Below are positions 36,042-46,880 of a DNA stretch of 64,000 nucleotides, piece by piece. Source of the DNA: Strigamia acuminata (lineage: Eukaryota > Arthropoda > Chilopoda > Geophilomorpha > Linotaeniidae); the NCBI GenBank assembly GCA_949358305.1, contig OX442315.1, positions 14,844,427 to 14,908,426 of the forward strand. The letters are read 5' to 3'. Position 1 is the stretch's first letter; every line of letters starts with the position of its first letter. Position numbers and translations under genes: made by a program. The notes beneath the pieces are model-generated. The model made no database searches. It was not told the origin of the DNA and saw nothing but the letters and a program-made list of their open reading frames with translations.

Positions 36042-36980
36042 TATTTTTTTCTTTTTTAAATTTTCCATTAAAATTAATAAATTTTGTATCAAAACAGTTT
36101 TACAAGTTTGTAGACTAAACAGGAAATTGGTTTCGAAATTAAATTGCTTTTCTCCAACAAATTTGTCAAGGCAATGACATTTAAGAGTTAATTTAGTCTT
36201 TCCACATAAAAACTAATCTTTAAAGCCTTGGTAGCATGTAACACGTTAATTTGCATTTTATGAAATTCTAATATTCATCATCAATAACTAATTATTCAAC
36301 CGAGCATAAATCTGCACAGGCATTCAATTACTTAATAAATCAATCAGCAGATGTCGCCAAACACAAGCTAACAAATTCCTAACAAAATAAAAGTACTAGC
36401 ACACATCTCGTTATAACAAACCACGATATAACAATTTTTTCGTTACAACGAATACTTAAAAATACCAGTCGCCATTAAGTTGAATCGAGAAAATCTAAAC
36501 TAGACGTAATTTTGAGCAGTTTAACATGTAAATAAATAAAATAATATAAAATAAACAAAACTTTAAATGAATTCCATTACTTTCTTTCTGTTTCTTGTCA
36601 AAATGACTTAAGATGTCACGCGTTGGAGATTTAGTTTCCTTTCTGTTGTGCCGAGTTTGAGATTAGATTGACCCGACTCTCCGCTACAGTAAATTTCCCA
36701 GGCTCCCTTGGGGAAACGCATTTCTTTAAAACCTTTCCCAAATCCCTTCAAATCTTCTCGCAAACAATTCCGAAATGGACAAATTGTTACCGCAATAAAA
36801 TTGCCACGAGAAGCAATGTCAATCAAAATGGTAATTTTAATGAAATGTGGGTTAACGCGTGTGGTTTCTTTAATTGATTTTTATTGGACTGATGTGTTTA
36901 CATGTTCAAAAATTTCTGGAAAAAAAAGATTTTAAATTTTAATTGATTGATTGGTATTGAAAAGTCGAAATTTTTTTTTA
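36042..36980. other. intergenic or RPS21 3' flank, no gene recognised
   Basis: Overlapping open stretches occur on both strands at about 36608-36877, without splice support or a family. A relic of a pogo-like element ('ctcgttataacaaacc') lies near 36408. Confidence 0.4.
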
Positions 36981-38025
36981 TTACTTCGCTAAGAGTCCAT
37001 CCTTCTTTGCTAAACGATTCAAACAATCATCAGATTCGCCCTAAAAATAAAAAACGGATTAATGTCAATACATTTTGATGAAAAATTCGAAGAAACGTTA
37101 AAATTTTGATAAAAAATTCGAAAAAGCATTAAAATTTTGATCAAAAACTCGAAAAAACGTTAAAATTTTGACAAAACATTAAAATTTTGACAAAACATTA
37201 AAATTTTGACAAAAACGTTAAAATGCTAATAAAAACGTTAAATTGTTGATAAAAACGTTAAAATTATGATAAAAATCCAAAATAAAACGTTAAAATTATG
37301 ATAAAAATCCAAAATAAAACGTTAAAATTATGATAAAAATCCAAAATAAAACGTTAAAATTATGATAAAAATCCAAAATAAAACGTTAAAATTATGATAA
37401 AAATCCAAAATAAAACGTTAAAATTATGATAAAAATCCAAAATAAAATTTTGACAAAAACGTTAAAATTTTGACAAAAACGTTAAAATTTTGACAAAAAC
37501 GTTAAAATTTTGACAAAAACGTTAAAATTTTGACAAAAACGTTAAAATTTTGACAAAAATGTTACAATTTTGATGAAAATCCAAAATAAAACGTTAAAAT
37601 TTTGATGAAAATTCGAAAAGACTTAAAAATTTTGAAAAAAACGTTAAAATTTTGATTTTTCTTTTATTACCATTCGTCTTATCGAGCCGCTGATGGCGTA
37701 GGTCTTATTGTTGCCTGTCATTCTTCCAGTCTGATCATCGACCTAAATTTAAAAAATAATTATGAGTTAAATAAATTCAGAAAAAAAATAAAAATAAAAC
37801 GACATAAAGAAAATGGAATTTACTTCAGCAACGTTGATTTGAATGGACGCGTGGTCCTTTGCGTGAATAATTCTGTTGCTCGCCGAGCTGTTGACACAAT
37901 AAAATCAAAATATTAATAATTTTTTTGGTTGAATTTTTATTAATTCAGAATTTTTATATCCACGAACGAAATTACCATTTTCTTGGAATGTACAAATCCA
38001 CAAATTCTCCTCCGTCGTTCTGCAT
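36981..38025 (-). CDS. RPS21: small ribosomal subunit protein eS21 (RPS21)
   Basis: Four coding exons on the minus strand join in phase: 37976-38025, 37824-37887, 37671-37742 and 36981-37040. Together they make 246 nt, 81 residues plus TAA. The protein starts MQNDGGEFVDLYIPRKC and contains RIIHAKDHASIQINVAEV and SIRRMGESDD, the characteristic eS21 sequence, with the usual length (about 83 residues). It is a component of the cytoplasmic 40S subunit. A probable non-coding first exon at about 38173-38207 has a pyrimidine-rich start (CTTATTTTCCG) and ends at a GTGAGT donor, as expected of a TOP-type ribosomal protein mRNA. Intron 3 (37041-37670) consists mostly of minisatellite. Confidence 0.96.
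37080..37660. repeat. intronic minisatellite in RPS21, mixed 31-bp and 20-bp units
   Basis: A middle block of about six 31-bp units (aaaatccaaaataaaacgtt plus aaaattatgat) is flanked by 20-bp units (gacaaaaacgttaaaatttt). It fills nearly all of RPS21 intron 3. Confidence 0.95.
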
Positions 38026-38172
38026 ATTTTCACAATTATCGAGCACAAAAAATCACGAGAATTCTAAACAAAATAACACAATATATTATAATCAACGCAA
38101 AACATCGAAATCATTCGTAAATTTCTTTAAATTTCTTTCAAAAATACATTTTACACAACGTGGTCGACTCAC

Positions 38173-38207
38173 CGTAATGGATGCTAGCAAACCGGAAACG
38201 GAAAATA
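38173..38207 (-). other. probable 5' non-coding exon of RPS21
   Basis: On the minus strand a pyrimidine-rich start (CTTATTTTCCGTTTCCGG) leads to CATCCATTACG and a GTGAGT donor at 38172. An acceptor-like AG lies before the ATG exon. The transcription start is inferred from the TOP-like motif only. Confidence 0.5.
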
Positions 38208-38250
38208 AGTAAATCCAAGGTTGAACGAGAGTTGGGTGTAACAGGCTCTC

Positions 38251-38275
38251 ATTGGTTCTCCTTTTTATGACGTCA
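38251..38275. promoter_or_regulatory. CCAAT box and palindromic CRE between RPS21 and DUSP23
   Basis: ATTGG (CCAAT on minus) at 38251-38255 and TGACGTCA at 38268-38275 lie 45-70 bases upstream of the inferred RPS21 start and about 300 bases upstream of the DUSP23 ATG on the other strand. The placement suits a shared divergent promoter. Binding is inferred from the motifs only. Confidence 0.5.
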
Positions 38276-38569
38276 GTGATCGCCGGTTGTAATTGGAACA
38301 ACGTCTTTCAACCTTGAGTAAATCGATTCAAATGTAAGTCTCGCATTTCGCCATCTAGTGATAAAAATTTTTTTTTTTTATAAATTATAATATCTGCTTC
38401 GAAATTTGAGCACTAAAATTATTTTATTATTTTCTTGTAACTTCAAATAATAAATTTAAAAAAAAATAAACATATAAAAAAAAAATAATTTTAACGAATG
38501 AAAAGGAAAACCCTCTCTACGGAAGCTTCAGGGCTCCAATTGTAACACAGAACGATAGACAACCGTACC

Positions 38570-39092
38570 ATGGATGCGAAAAAGCCGAAAAACTTTTCCT
38601 GGTTGCTCGCAAATGAGTTAGCAGCTATGGGTTGGCCATGTGAAATTTCCCACATTCACTATCTAATCCAAGTCGGGATTAAGCATCTAGTTACACTATC
38701 GCCTGATTATAGACCTCCAAACATGCATGCTATTCCCCAAATTTCTTGGACTCTGATTGGTGTACCCGAGTTTTATGCGCCATCTATCGATCAAATCGAT
38801 CAATTCATCGCCATTTGTGAAAAAGCGAGAGAAAAAAATGAAGTAACTCACGAAAAATCGAAATTTATTTATTTATTTTTATTTTTTTAATCTTTCATAG
38901 CCCGTTGGCGTCCACTGTCGTATGGGACTCGGACGAACCGGAGTTATGCTGGCGTGTTATTTGGTTAAATTCTACGATTACGCTCCAGAGAGGGCGATCG
39001 ATCACGTTCGAGTAAATAGATGGGGTTCGGTGGAAACGTTCGAGCAAGAACGAATCGTCGTTGCTTACAATGATCATTTATGTAGTGTGTAA
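38570..39092 (+). CDS. DUSP23: dual specificity phosphatase 23
   Basis: Two exons, 38570-38842 and 38901-39092, with a 58-bp GT-AG intron in phase 0, give 154 residues. The N-terminus NFSWLLANELAAMGWP matches the small atypical phosphatase DUSP23 (VHZ). The protein-tyrosine-phosphatase signature HCRMGLGRTG sits at 96-105 with catalytic Cys97 and Arg103. The end GSVETFEQERIVV corresponds to the conserved C-terminal helix. The length is close to the vertebrate protein (150). It dephosphorylates Tyr and Ser/Thr substrates in the cytosol and nucleus. AATAAA words follow within 40 bases of the stop. It converges with HM13, whose stop is only about 350 bp away. Confidence 0.94.
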
Positions 39093-39441
39093 ATGTAATA
39101 AATGAATGTAATAAATGAATTATTAAATAAAGAGACGTTGATGAAAGAAGCTCTACAAGTTTTTAATTTTCTTGTAAAATAACGTGCAACAAGAGGACAA
39201 CAAAAATGGAACCAATGAATCACATGATTACTTGTTTAAACCATCACCATCGTTACTTCCGGGAATTTGTAGTAAAAAAATAAGAATTGATTGAACAGAA
39301 TATAATTTTAAACTAGGCCTTTTTTCTTCTTTAACCCGCGGCTCAAAATATGAAAAAGAAATCTGAAAAAATACATTCGTTTCGTTTGACATTTCGAATT
39401 TTTCTTCTTCCAGACTTCGCTTTGGCTAGTTTCGAATTTGA

Positions 39442-41281
39442 TCATTTGTCTTTTTTGTCGGTTTTGGAACCTTTCTCTTCTTTGTTTTCATCCGATGGAT
39501 GGTCTTCATACCTGGAAAATTAAATTATTTAGAAATTAATTTTGCAAAATAAAAGTTGCGTGTGTCGAAACTAGAATTTTTTTTGGTTAAAATTATTGCA
39601 AATTATTATGAATTATTGCAAAAGAATATCCATCATTGCAAAAATTTATCGAGTTTTAGCAGAAACTCACAATCTTTTATCAATTTTCTGCAGAAAATAT
39701 CAAATTTTTATCAATTTTCTGCAGAAAATATCAAATTTTTATCAATTTTCTGCAGAAAATATCAAATTTTTATCAATTTTCTACAGAAAATATCAAATTT
39801 TTATCAATTTTCTGCAGAAAATTCCAAATTTTTATCAATTTTCTGCAGAAAATTCCAAAATTTCATCAATTTTCTGAATTTTATCAATTTTCTGCAGAAA
39901 ATATCAAATTTTTATCAATTTTCTACAAAAGATGAATTTTTTTCTTCCAATTTCTACAAAAAATTACAAATTTTTATCAATTTTCGGCAGATTTATCAAA
40001 TTTTACACACATTTATTTATTTATTTATTAATTTTATCGAAAATTTTAGAAACTTCTTCCCAAAATGTAGTTACACTAATTTTCTTTCTCAACTTACTGA
40101 AACATTGGTCTTAAGTCTCCTTTAATTAATCCTAAGAGCAATGGCGCTCCGATACATGCTGGAACTAAGTAAAGTAAAGCCGGCTAAAAGAAAAAAAAAT
40201 TAAAAAAAATCCATAAAATTTAAGATAAATCTAACAAAGATCATTTTATTTTCATCTCACTTGGGCATGTTTAAAAATATGCATAACAAAAATTGTTCCC
40301 ATCAAACCAGCGATATAAGCAACAAACGATATATTAAAATATGCATTATGTCTTCGATCCAAGCTAAAAAATAATTTCTTCCATTAATAATACCATTCAC
40401 CCGAATAAAAACAAACAAAATAATCAAAATTAACCCAAATACCTTTTGTCAAACCTCAACAGAAGAGCAATGAAAATCCCTGGAACAACAATATCGCCTA
40501 AGCCTAACATGGCAAAATTATTCGCATCAAATCCTTTTTCTAAAAGATCTTGCGGAAACACCACTAAAATAAAATAAAATAATCAAAAACATGTCCAAGA
40601 TAAAAATACATAAAATAAATTACAAATGTTAAATCTTAAAAAAAAATTAAATATAAAATAACTTGCACTTTATCGGCGCTTCAAACGACTTCGCAACTGT
40701 CACCATCACATCAGTCGCAAAAACCTTTTAAAAAATATTAAAAATTACTTTATTTTTACACGTTAAACTATTAAAATTGACGTTTTTTGTTTTATTATTA
40801 ATAAAAAACCGAATATCAAATTACAAAATCTCAAATTCAACTCATTTTACGGTAGAAAGAGCGCCATTACTTTGTTGCGGTCGCCATCTTTGGTTTTAAG
40901 CAACAAATGTTCGTTAATACTTATATAAACAGTTTTAAACGTCTTCAATTCGATATTCGGATTAAAAAACCACTAACTTACCCAAAAGATATCGTAAAAA
41001 AATAAACCACCTAATAATATACACCCTGTGACTATATTATTCAGATTTAGCAGTTCGACGCCATTTATAGCAAATGCAAGTCCAAATAAATTATTAGCAA
41101 TCCAATGCTGCATAAAAATAAGAATAAAAACATAAGAAAAAACTAATTTATCTCGTAAAACCAAACTGGCACAAACCTTTTTCCACAAGTACCATAATCC
41201 TATACAAGTACATATAGCCAGGCAAATAAGATCTTTGTTGTTGAAGGAATAATTAATGATCTCTAAAATTTAATCAATTAG

Positions 41282-41312
<31 letters not shown>

Positions 41313-42967
41313 AAAATGTGATATTTGGGAAGTGTTAACCTTCAATGTCTTTTTTGTCATCGTCAGATACACTAGTTGTTCCTTCGCTGCTTTTTGTTTT
41401 GCTCACGGTTGTATTTGTTTCCGACTCTTTTTGAACTTCTTCGGAACTTCCAATTTTCTTTTCTTCAAGTTTAGTGAACAATAAGTGATACTGGGTGTTG
41501 GGTATGGAGTCAGGAAGTAGTTTTGTAGTAATTGGACTGAAAATAAATAAATAAAATAAATAAATAAAGCAAATTAATTAATTAAATAAATAAATTATGT
41601 TAAGTTAATTAATTAAATAAATAAATACAATAAATAAATAAAATTTCTTATATTTATTCAGATTTTTCAAATACCTTAAAATGTGAGCTAAAGCTAAAAC
41701 TCCGAGGAAGAAAAAATATCCAGTCAACAGAAGATTGATATATTCTTTGGAAAAAATCTATATAAAAAAATATTTAAAATAAAATCAAATATAAATTTAG
41801 GTACGCAACATCACATAAGTACAAAATTCTGGTTAATTTTATAGTTATGTATAGTCCCGAGTATTTACGATAAGAGCATTCTAAAGTCAAGTTAAACTTG
41901 CAGTTAACTATGTTTTGTTGTTTAAATTTCGTGCACATGCCCACTGGGAACAGATTTTAGAAATAAATTATCGGGACACCCATTAGTGATAGAAAATTTA
42001 GCCCTTACGAACAAAAAACAACCAAACTTGGCAAACGGAAAAATATTAGTAATTGTTGTCTGCACTGCCTCGACGCGCATTTTCTTTGAATGCCAGAACC
42101 AGAACTGCCAATATATTTAGGTTTGGTCTGAACTCTTTGGTACTATCTTGTTCTCTTAATGATCAATAAGTCGTTGACTTTTCAGAGAAAGCTTGTTTTC
42201 GTGTAGAATTATTTCGTGTTAATTAATCGATTTTTAAAAACCGGGACTTTTTTGCGTCACGAGACGGTTTTTTGTGCGCTGCGAACAAATTCAATTGCGA
42301 CAACTACCTGGAAGAACATATACAATCCGAACAAAGCGCAACTGGCTATAATGGGAAACATTGCAGCATCCCTATGCGATAGTGTTTCTGGTTTTTCTCC
42401 ACTTTTCTAAAAATATAAAAATAAAAAATAAAATTTTAAAAATAAAAAAAATTAACCATAACACTAAAGAACATGTGTTTTGCCCAGAAAACATATTTTT
42501 TTCTTATAATCTCTAATTAAAATCCAATTTGTTATTGTTTTTGTATATTTTTTTTTATACTTGTAAAAATTTCACTTTTTTGTCAAAAAATATCAAAAAA
42601 ATCAAAAATTTATAGAAAAAAAAATTAAATCTGATTCCAAACAGTTTGGAATGGATATAAAATCGAATTGACAAATTTCCAATCGGTTTAAATAAAAAAA
42701 AATAATTAAAATGCAATTTTTTGAGCCATCTGGCAAAACTGCATGAATTTGATACCAGAGCTACGTGTTTGTGACCTGCTGTTCCTTATGGTGTTTCACC
42801 GAACGAAAGGCACCAAAAAATATGGGTAAAACCGCCATTATAAGTAAACTGCCGTACGCAAGGGCCATGCCTTCTGCAGTCGCTTGTGGTTTAGTCGTAG
42901 CATTTTGGGCCGATGCTGTTAAATTTTCATTCAGTTGTGCCGCGGTGTCATTCAGTACGTCCGCCAT
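39442..42967 (-). CDS. HM13: signal peptide peptidase (intramembrane aspartyl protease)
   Basis: Eleven exons join in phase to 406 residues: 42776-42967, 42308-42406, 41675-41757, 41340-41536, 41177-41262, 40982-41107, 40667-40724, 40443-40563, 40261-40363, 40098-40183 and 39442-39511. Catalytic motifs are present: YD (Asp258) in exon 6, LGLGD (Asp304) in exon 8, and PAL (356-358) at the start of exon 10. The N-terminus has several N-glycosylation sequons and the block EGMALAYGSLLIMAVLPIFF. The C-terminus ends KKDK, a canonical ER-retrieval KKxx signal, as in the human enzyme (KKEK). It cleaves signal peptide remnants in the ER membrane. Exon 4 adds an acidic, Ser/Thr-rich insertion of about 40 residues in the lumenal or loop region. 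The intron after exon 7 uses a GC donor (AAAGT/GCAAGT). It must, because the reading frame and the LVFPQD motif depend on it. Confidence 0.96.
39650..40000. repeat. intronic minisatellite in HM13, about 31-bp unit
   Basis: About nine units of 'tcaattttctgcagaaaata' plus 'tcaaatttta', with later copies diverged, in the last HM13 intron. CTGCAG gives each unit a small palindrome. Confidence 0.9.
41283..41312. repeat. (AAAT)n microsatellite in an HM13 intron
   Basis: Seven AAAT units. Similar AAAT tracts recur at about 41545-41640 in the next intron. Confidence 0.85.
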
Positions 42968-43607
42968 GTTAAAACAACCTTGACGCGCCGTATGACGCGC
43001 AGCTGCCTAGGTGACAGCTAGTGGTGAAACTTTGCATTCTAATTCAGATGGAATGCGAGGCAAAATAATAACAAATTTAAAAATTTTGTTTTAATTTTTT
43101 AATCACAGTTTATTTTTTTTGAATAAATACAAATATAAAATTCTCGAAAAAAATACATCTTTGTTTTACAAATATTCGTTACTTCGACGATTTTATTTCG
43201 TCGCCATTGATGGCTTCGTTTGAGTACGGATCTAAGAACAGGACAGTGCTTTGACTAGTCTTTGGGTACTGTCCTTTGCGTAGCCTTCGACCATCAATAA
43301 CTTTCCTAAATTTTTTAATTAAAAAATTATGGATAAATTTAATTTTTAATATCAAAAACCAAATAATAAACCAGCCTCAGTTTCGTGGTCACAATTCTAA
43401 TCCAAGACCGAAACCACCATATTAAATGATTTTTCAGGATTTTTAACTTACAAAATCTTTAAAAAAAATTTAAAAAAATTTTTTATCCGTAAATTAAAAT
43501 TGGTAATACAAAAAATAATTTTTAAATCCATCAAAAAATATATAATAAAAAATTAAAACATTCTGCCGATCAGTCGCATTACGGTATCGGTCTGTTATTA
43601 ACATACA

Positions 43608-45943
43608 TCAGTCGATCGAAGACGAGGCTGTTTGCAATCTGAGCAGCAACTGCCAATTTTTCTTCCGAATATAATTATTAACGACAAAACAATGTCTTTT
43701 TCCAACTAATTCAGTACCGATCAACAACACTCTCATTTCATTCGGCAAATGCAACAATCGCAAAATGCCATCGAACGACAATTTCGAGCCATGAAAACAA
43801 ACTTCTCTGGCAAATGTTAGCGGATTTCGCCGCAAGAGGTCGTCCAACGTCTTGTCAGTCAACCAGGGACAGAAATCGAAACACAGCCGGGACAGTTTGG
43901 TGCAGCCAGCCAATAGGCGCAAAGCATCCGTGGCGGATAATGACGTAGAGCCGGCGCTGTCAACGTGAAGAGATTCGAGAAATTGAAATGCGCGCGCACT
44001 GAAGGAGCGGGTGAGTTTCAAGGGTCCCTTCACTTTCAGCGTGAGGTGGCGTAAAACTCGACACGAGTTCGCTAATGTGTCTAAATCCACACCGCATTTT
44101 CGGACTACCGGGCAAGACGTCAGAGTTAGATTGATGAGGTTTTTCAGCTGCGAGAGAAAAGTTAAGTTGACCTCCGATGTCAGACCGCTGAGTTCCAAGC
44201 AGGATATTGATGACGTCAGGCGACTCGGAACTTCCAAATACGGCAACCTGGTGAGAGGAAGAGAAATTAACAAGTTAGAATCGTGAAGATGAGTCACAAA
44301 TATACGAAAGAGAAAATAAGATATAAAAAGATAAGAAATGCATCTTGTTTTTTTTTCCATTTTTGTTGGGAAAAGGGTTTCGTTTGAATTTTAGCGAGTT
44401 CGTCGGAGTCTATAGTGTCTAAAGTGATCACGGACCCGCCATTTTGGAACCTTCTCCTGAGTTCTCGATGTGGTCTCGTTTCAACTCGTAAATCCTTTGG
44501 CAACTATGGGACATTTTTATCGTTTATTTTGCAGATACTATTTTGATTGGGTGTTTATTTAATTCTGGTTACCACTACTGTTTGGTAGTGTGCCAAAAAC
44601 GGGGAAATGTAAACATTTTGAGATGTTTTGTCCAAAACATTTTCTTGGAAATAAATTTTCAAATCGAATTCACTAAATTCGTGCAAATTCGTTTTGTCTC
44701 GTAAAAAGATGCATTTTTAGGCAAAATGCATTTGTTCAGAAAACGGATTTTAAGGCAAAAAATGGATTTTAAGGCCAAAAATGGATTTTAAGTGCAAAAA
44801 CATGGATTTTAAGGGCAAAAACATGGATTTTAAGGGCAAAAACATGGATTTTAAGGGCAAAAACTTTTTTTTCTCTTTTTTTGTATGACCCTTGTTTTCA
44901 AACAAAGCAATAAATAAATAAATAAATAAATGTTTTTCTCTGTTTTATCTAATGTCTAAAAATAACAAAAACCACACAACTACACAAAAAAATTTGAAAA
45001 ATTTAAAAAATTTGAAAAATTTAAAAAATTTGTAAAATTTAAAAAATTTGAAAACTTTAAAATTTAAATAAAAAATAAAATAAAGAATTAAAAAACAGTA
45101 AAAAAAATGTCAAAAATTCTCTTCTTACCAAGTGGAGTGACAAACAACATCGGTGAGCAACGGTTCAACATCGACAACACTTCCAAACGACCTCGCTCCA
45201 ACCAATCCCAATCTCCAACCAGGTCCAGTTAAAAAATAAACAGAGTTCAACAGATCCGGATGATGGCACAACTCGAGTCTCGGAAACGTTTCAAACAACT
45301 GCAACAAAGCCGACGACGTCACCTTCGTATTCACCAACCAAATCCTCCGCATATCACAACACAAACCACCGACCAACACACCACCCACCAAACCACAAAA
45401 ACACAAAATCCCTTCATCGTCCACGTCCGCGCAGTACGACAAATCCAACTCCTCCAAAAACGCACAGTTCTCGGCCACGGTCCTCAACATCCAATTCTGA
45501 CATGGCGTCGCCCGAAAACTCAACCGTTTCAGCTTCTTCAGCCCCCCCAGAAGCCCCTCCAAGGCCAGCGAATGCGCGGAACCTCCCGACGACGGCGGAG
45601 GGACACAAAACTGAACTAATTTCTTACAAAAATTTATTTCCTGGATTAGCCAACTCCGTGCGCTCAACTGCTCCATCACTCGCAGACTTTCCGACTTCGT
45701 GAATCGGAAATCTCGCAGCGAAACGTGGACAAACGGACGGCAGTTTATTAGTAAGAAATCGCGGAACGTGAGTTGACCTTTGGCAAAGGTCAATTGACGT
45801 CGAATCTCGTGCAGTTGGTACTCGGCGAGACATTTAAGCGGTTGAGCGTCGTAGTGTTTGTTTGTGATTGCGATTATTTCCCAGTTAAAAACCACGCTAC
45901 ACACGCATAGGTTCTCTAAGGTGCTAACGGAAGAACGAGGCAT
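43608..45943 (-). CDS. leucine-rich-repeat protein, two coding exons
   Basis: Exons 45129-45943 and 43608-44247 join in phase 2 to 1455 nt, 484 residues, from ATG 45943. The start ATG lies 19 bases after an acceptor-like 'gattatttctag', so a 5' non-coding exon is likely. Irregular LRRs run through the protein: LKKLKRLSFRATPCQN, CAFLEELDLSYCADVDDEGI, then in exon 2 LKNLINLTLTSCPVV, CRVLRHLTLKV and CTKLSRLCFDFCPWLTDKTL. This cysteine-ended repeat type is seen in FBXL/AMN1-like proteins, but I see no clear F-box in the first 60 residues. It is probably a substrate-recognition or scaffold protein. The exact family is unknown. The coding part of exon 1 is GC-richer than its surroundings. Confidence 0.75.
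44735..44870. repeat. short minisatellite in the LRR gene intron, 19-21-bp unit
   Basis: About six copies of 'aagggcaaaaacatggattt', the first two shorter. A looser 'aaaatttaaaaaatttgaa' tract follows at about 44990-45062. Confidence 0.85.
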
Positions 45944-46880
45944 GTTTATAGCGAGTAATAGTCTAGAAATAATCAATAAATAAAAGGAGAATTATACATT
46001 TTTGCGACACACTGTTTTGTTATTATTATATGTCCTGTTAATGCGCGGAGCACAAACTTACAGTTAGTCAGATGCGAAACCTAAACCCAAATGACTTTCA
46101 CTCCAATTTCACGCTGTCCTTGGGATAAAAATAGGCGAAAAGTTGGCTATGACGTCATTGTGTAGGTCCAGGACGCGCGGTGGGGCTAAAAATGGTCCAG
46201 TTTGAGCGATAAGCGGCGGATATAGTTGTTTTTTGGGTTTGAGAATTCGATTTTTGATCTTTTCACGCGGTGATTAGTCATAGATGGACGTTAATCCGGG
46301 TTTGGTGCGTCGTACTTTGTATTAAGGTGCCGAAGTTCGAGCGATTCGGATGAAATGATAAAACGTTTGTTTTGGAAATAGGGTTCAAGTTCAACGCACT
46401 CGCAAAATCTGGTTTTCTAATCGTTTTTTAACTCGAATTTAATTTTTCTTTTCTTTTTAATTCAAAGAAAAATATATTTAGATTAAATAAATGTTAAAAA
46501 AAATGTAAAATAAATATAAAAACGTCATTTTTTTTTGTAAATTTTGAGTTTATTTATCAATTTTACATCATTTTACACCGTAAAAGTGTAAAAAACACAC
46601 AAATATGCACGAAGAAATGAACTGCGTAGCGCAGCAGTAGAATAATTGGCTCATTTCGAGTTCAATTGGCGCGAGTCCAATTTACGCTTTTATTTATACT
46701 CGTATTCTGAATTCATTAGCGAAATTTACGATTTTGCGAAAAATCACCCAATTATTTGGTTATTTTATTTCGCCTTTTCATCAACTGTTCTGGGCTGTGA
46801 ACCCAAACTCCAGCATCAAACTGAAGCACCACACGTGATTAACAGTTTCCAACCAAAGGCGTTTTATCAAGAATTTCAAA
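45944..46880. other. intergenic between the LRR gene 5' end and the POP1 3' end
   Basis: It should hold the LRR gene promoter and leader exon and the POP1 3' UTR. I cannot place either precisely. No further gene is seen. Confidence 0.4.

Noticed and set aside
39556-40125. 189-residue plus-strand ORF
   Set aside because: Lies antisense to an HM13 intron and is made of a tandem repeat, with no independent support.
45260-45702. Plus-strand ORFs of 66-119 residues
   Set aside because: Shadows of the LRR gene exon on the opposite strand.
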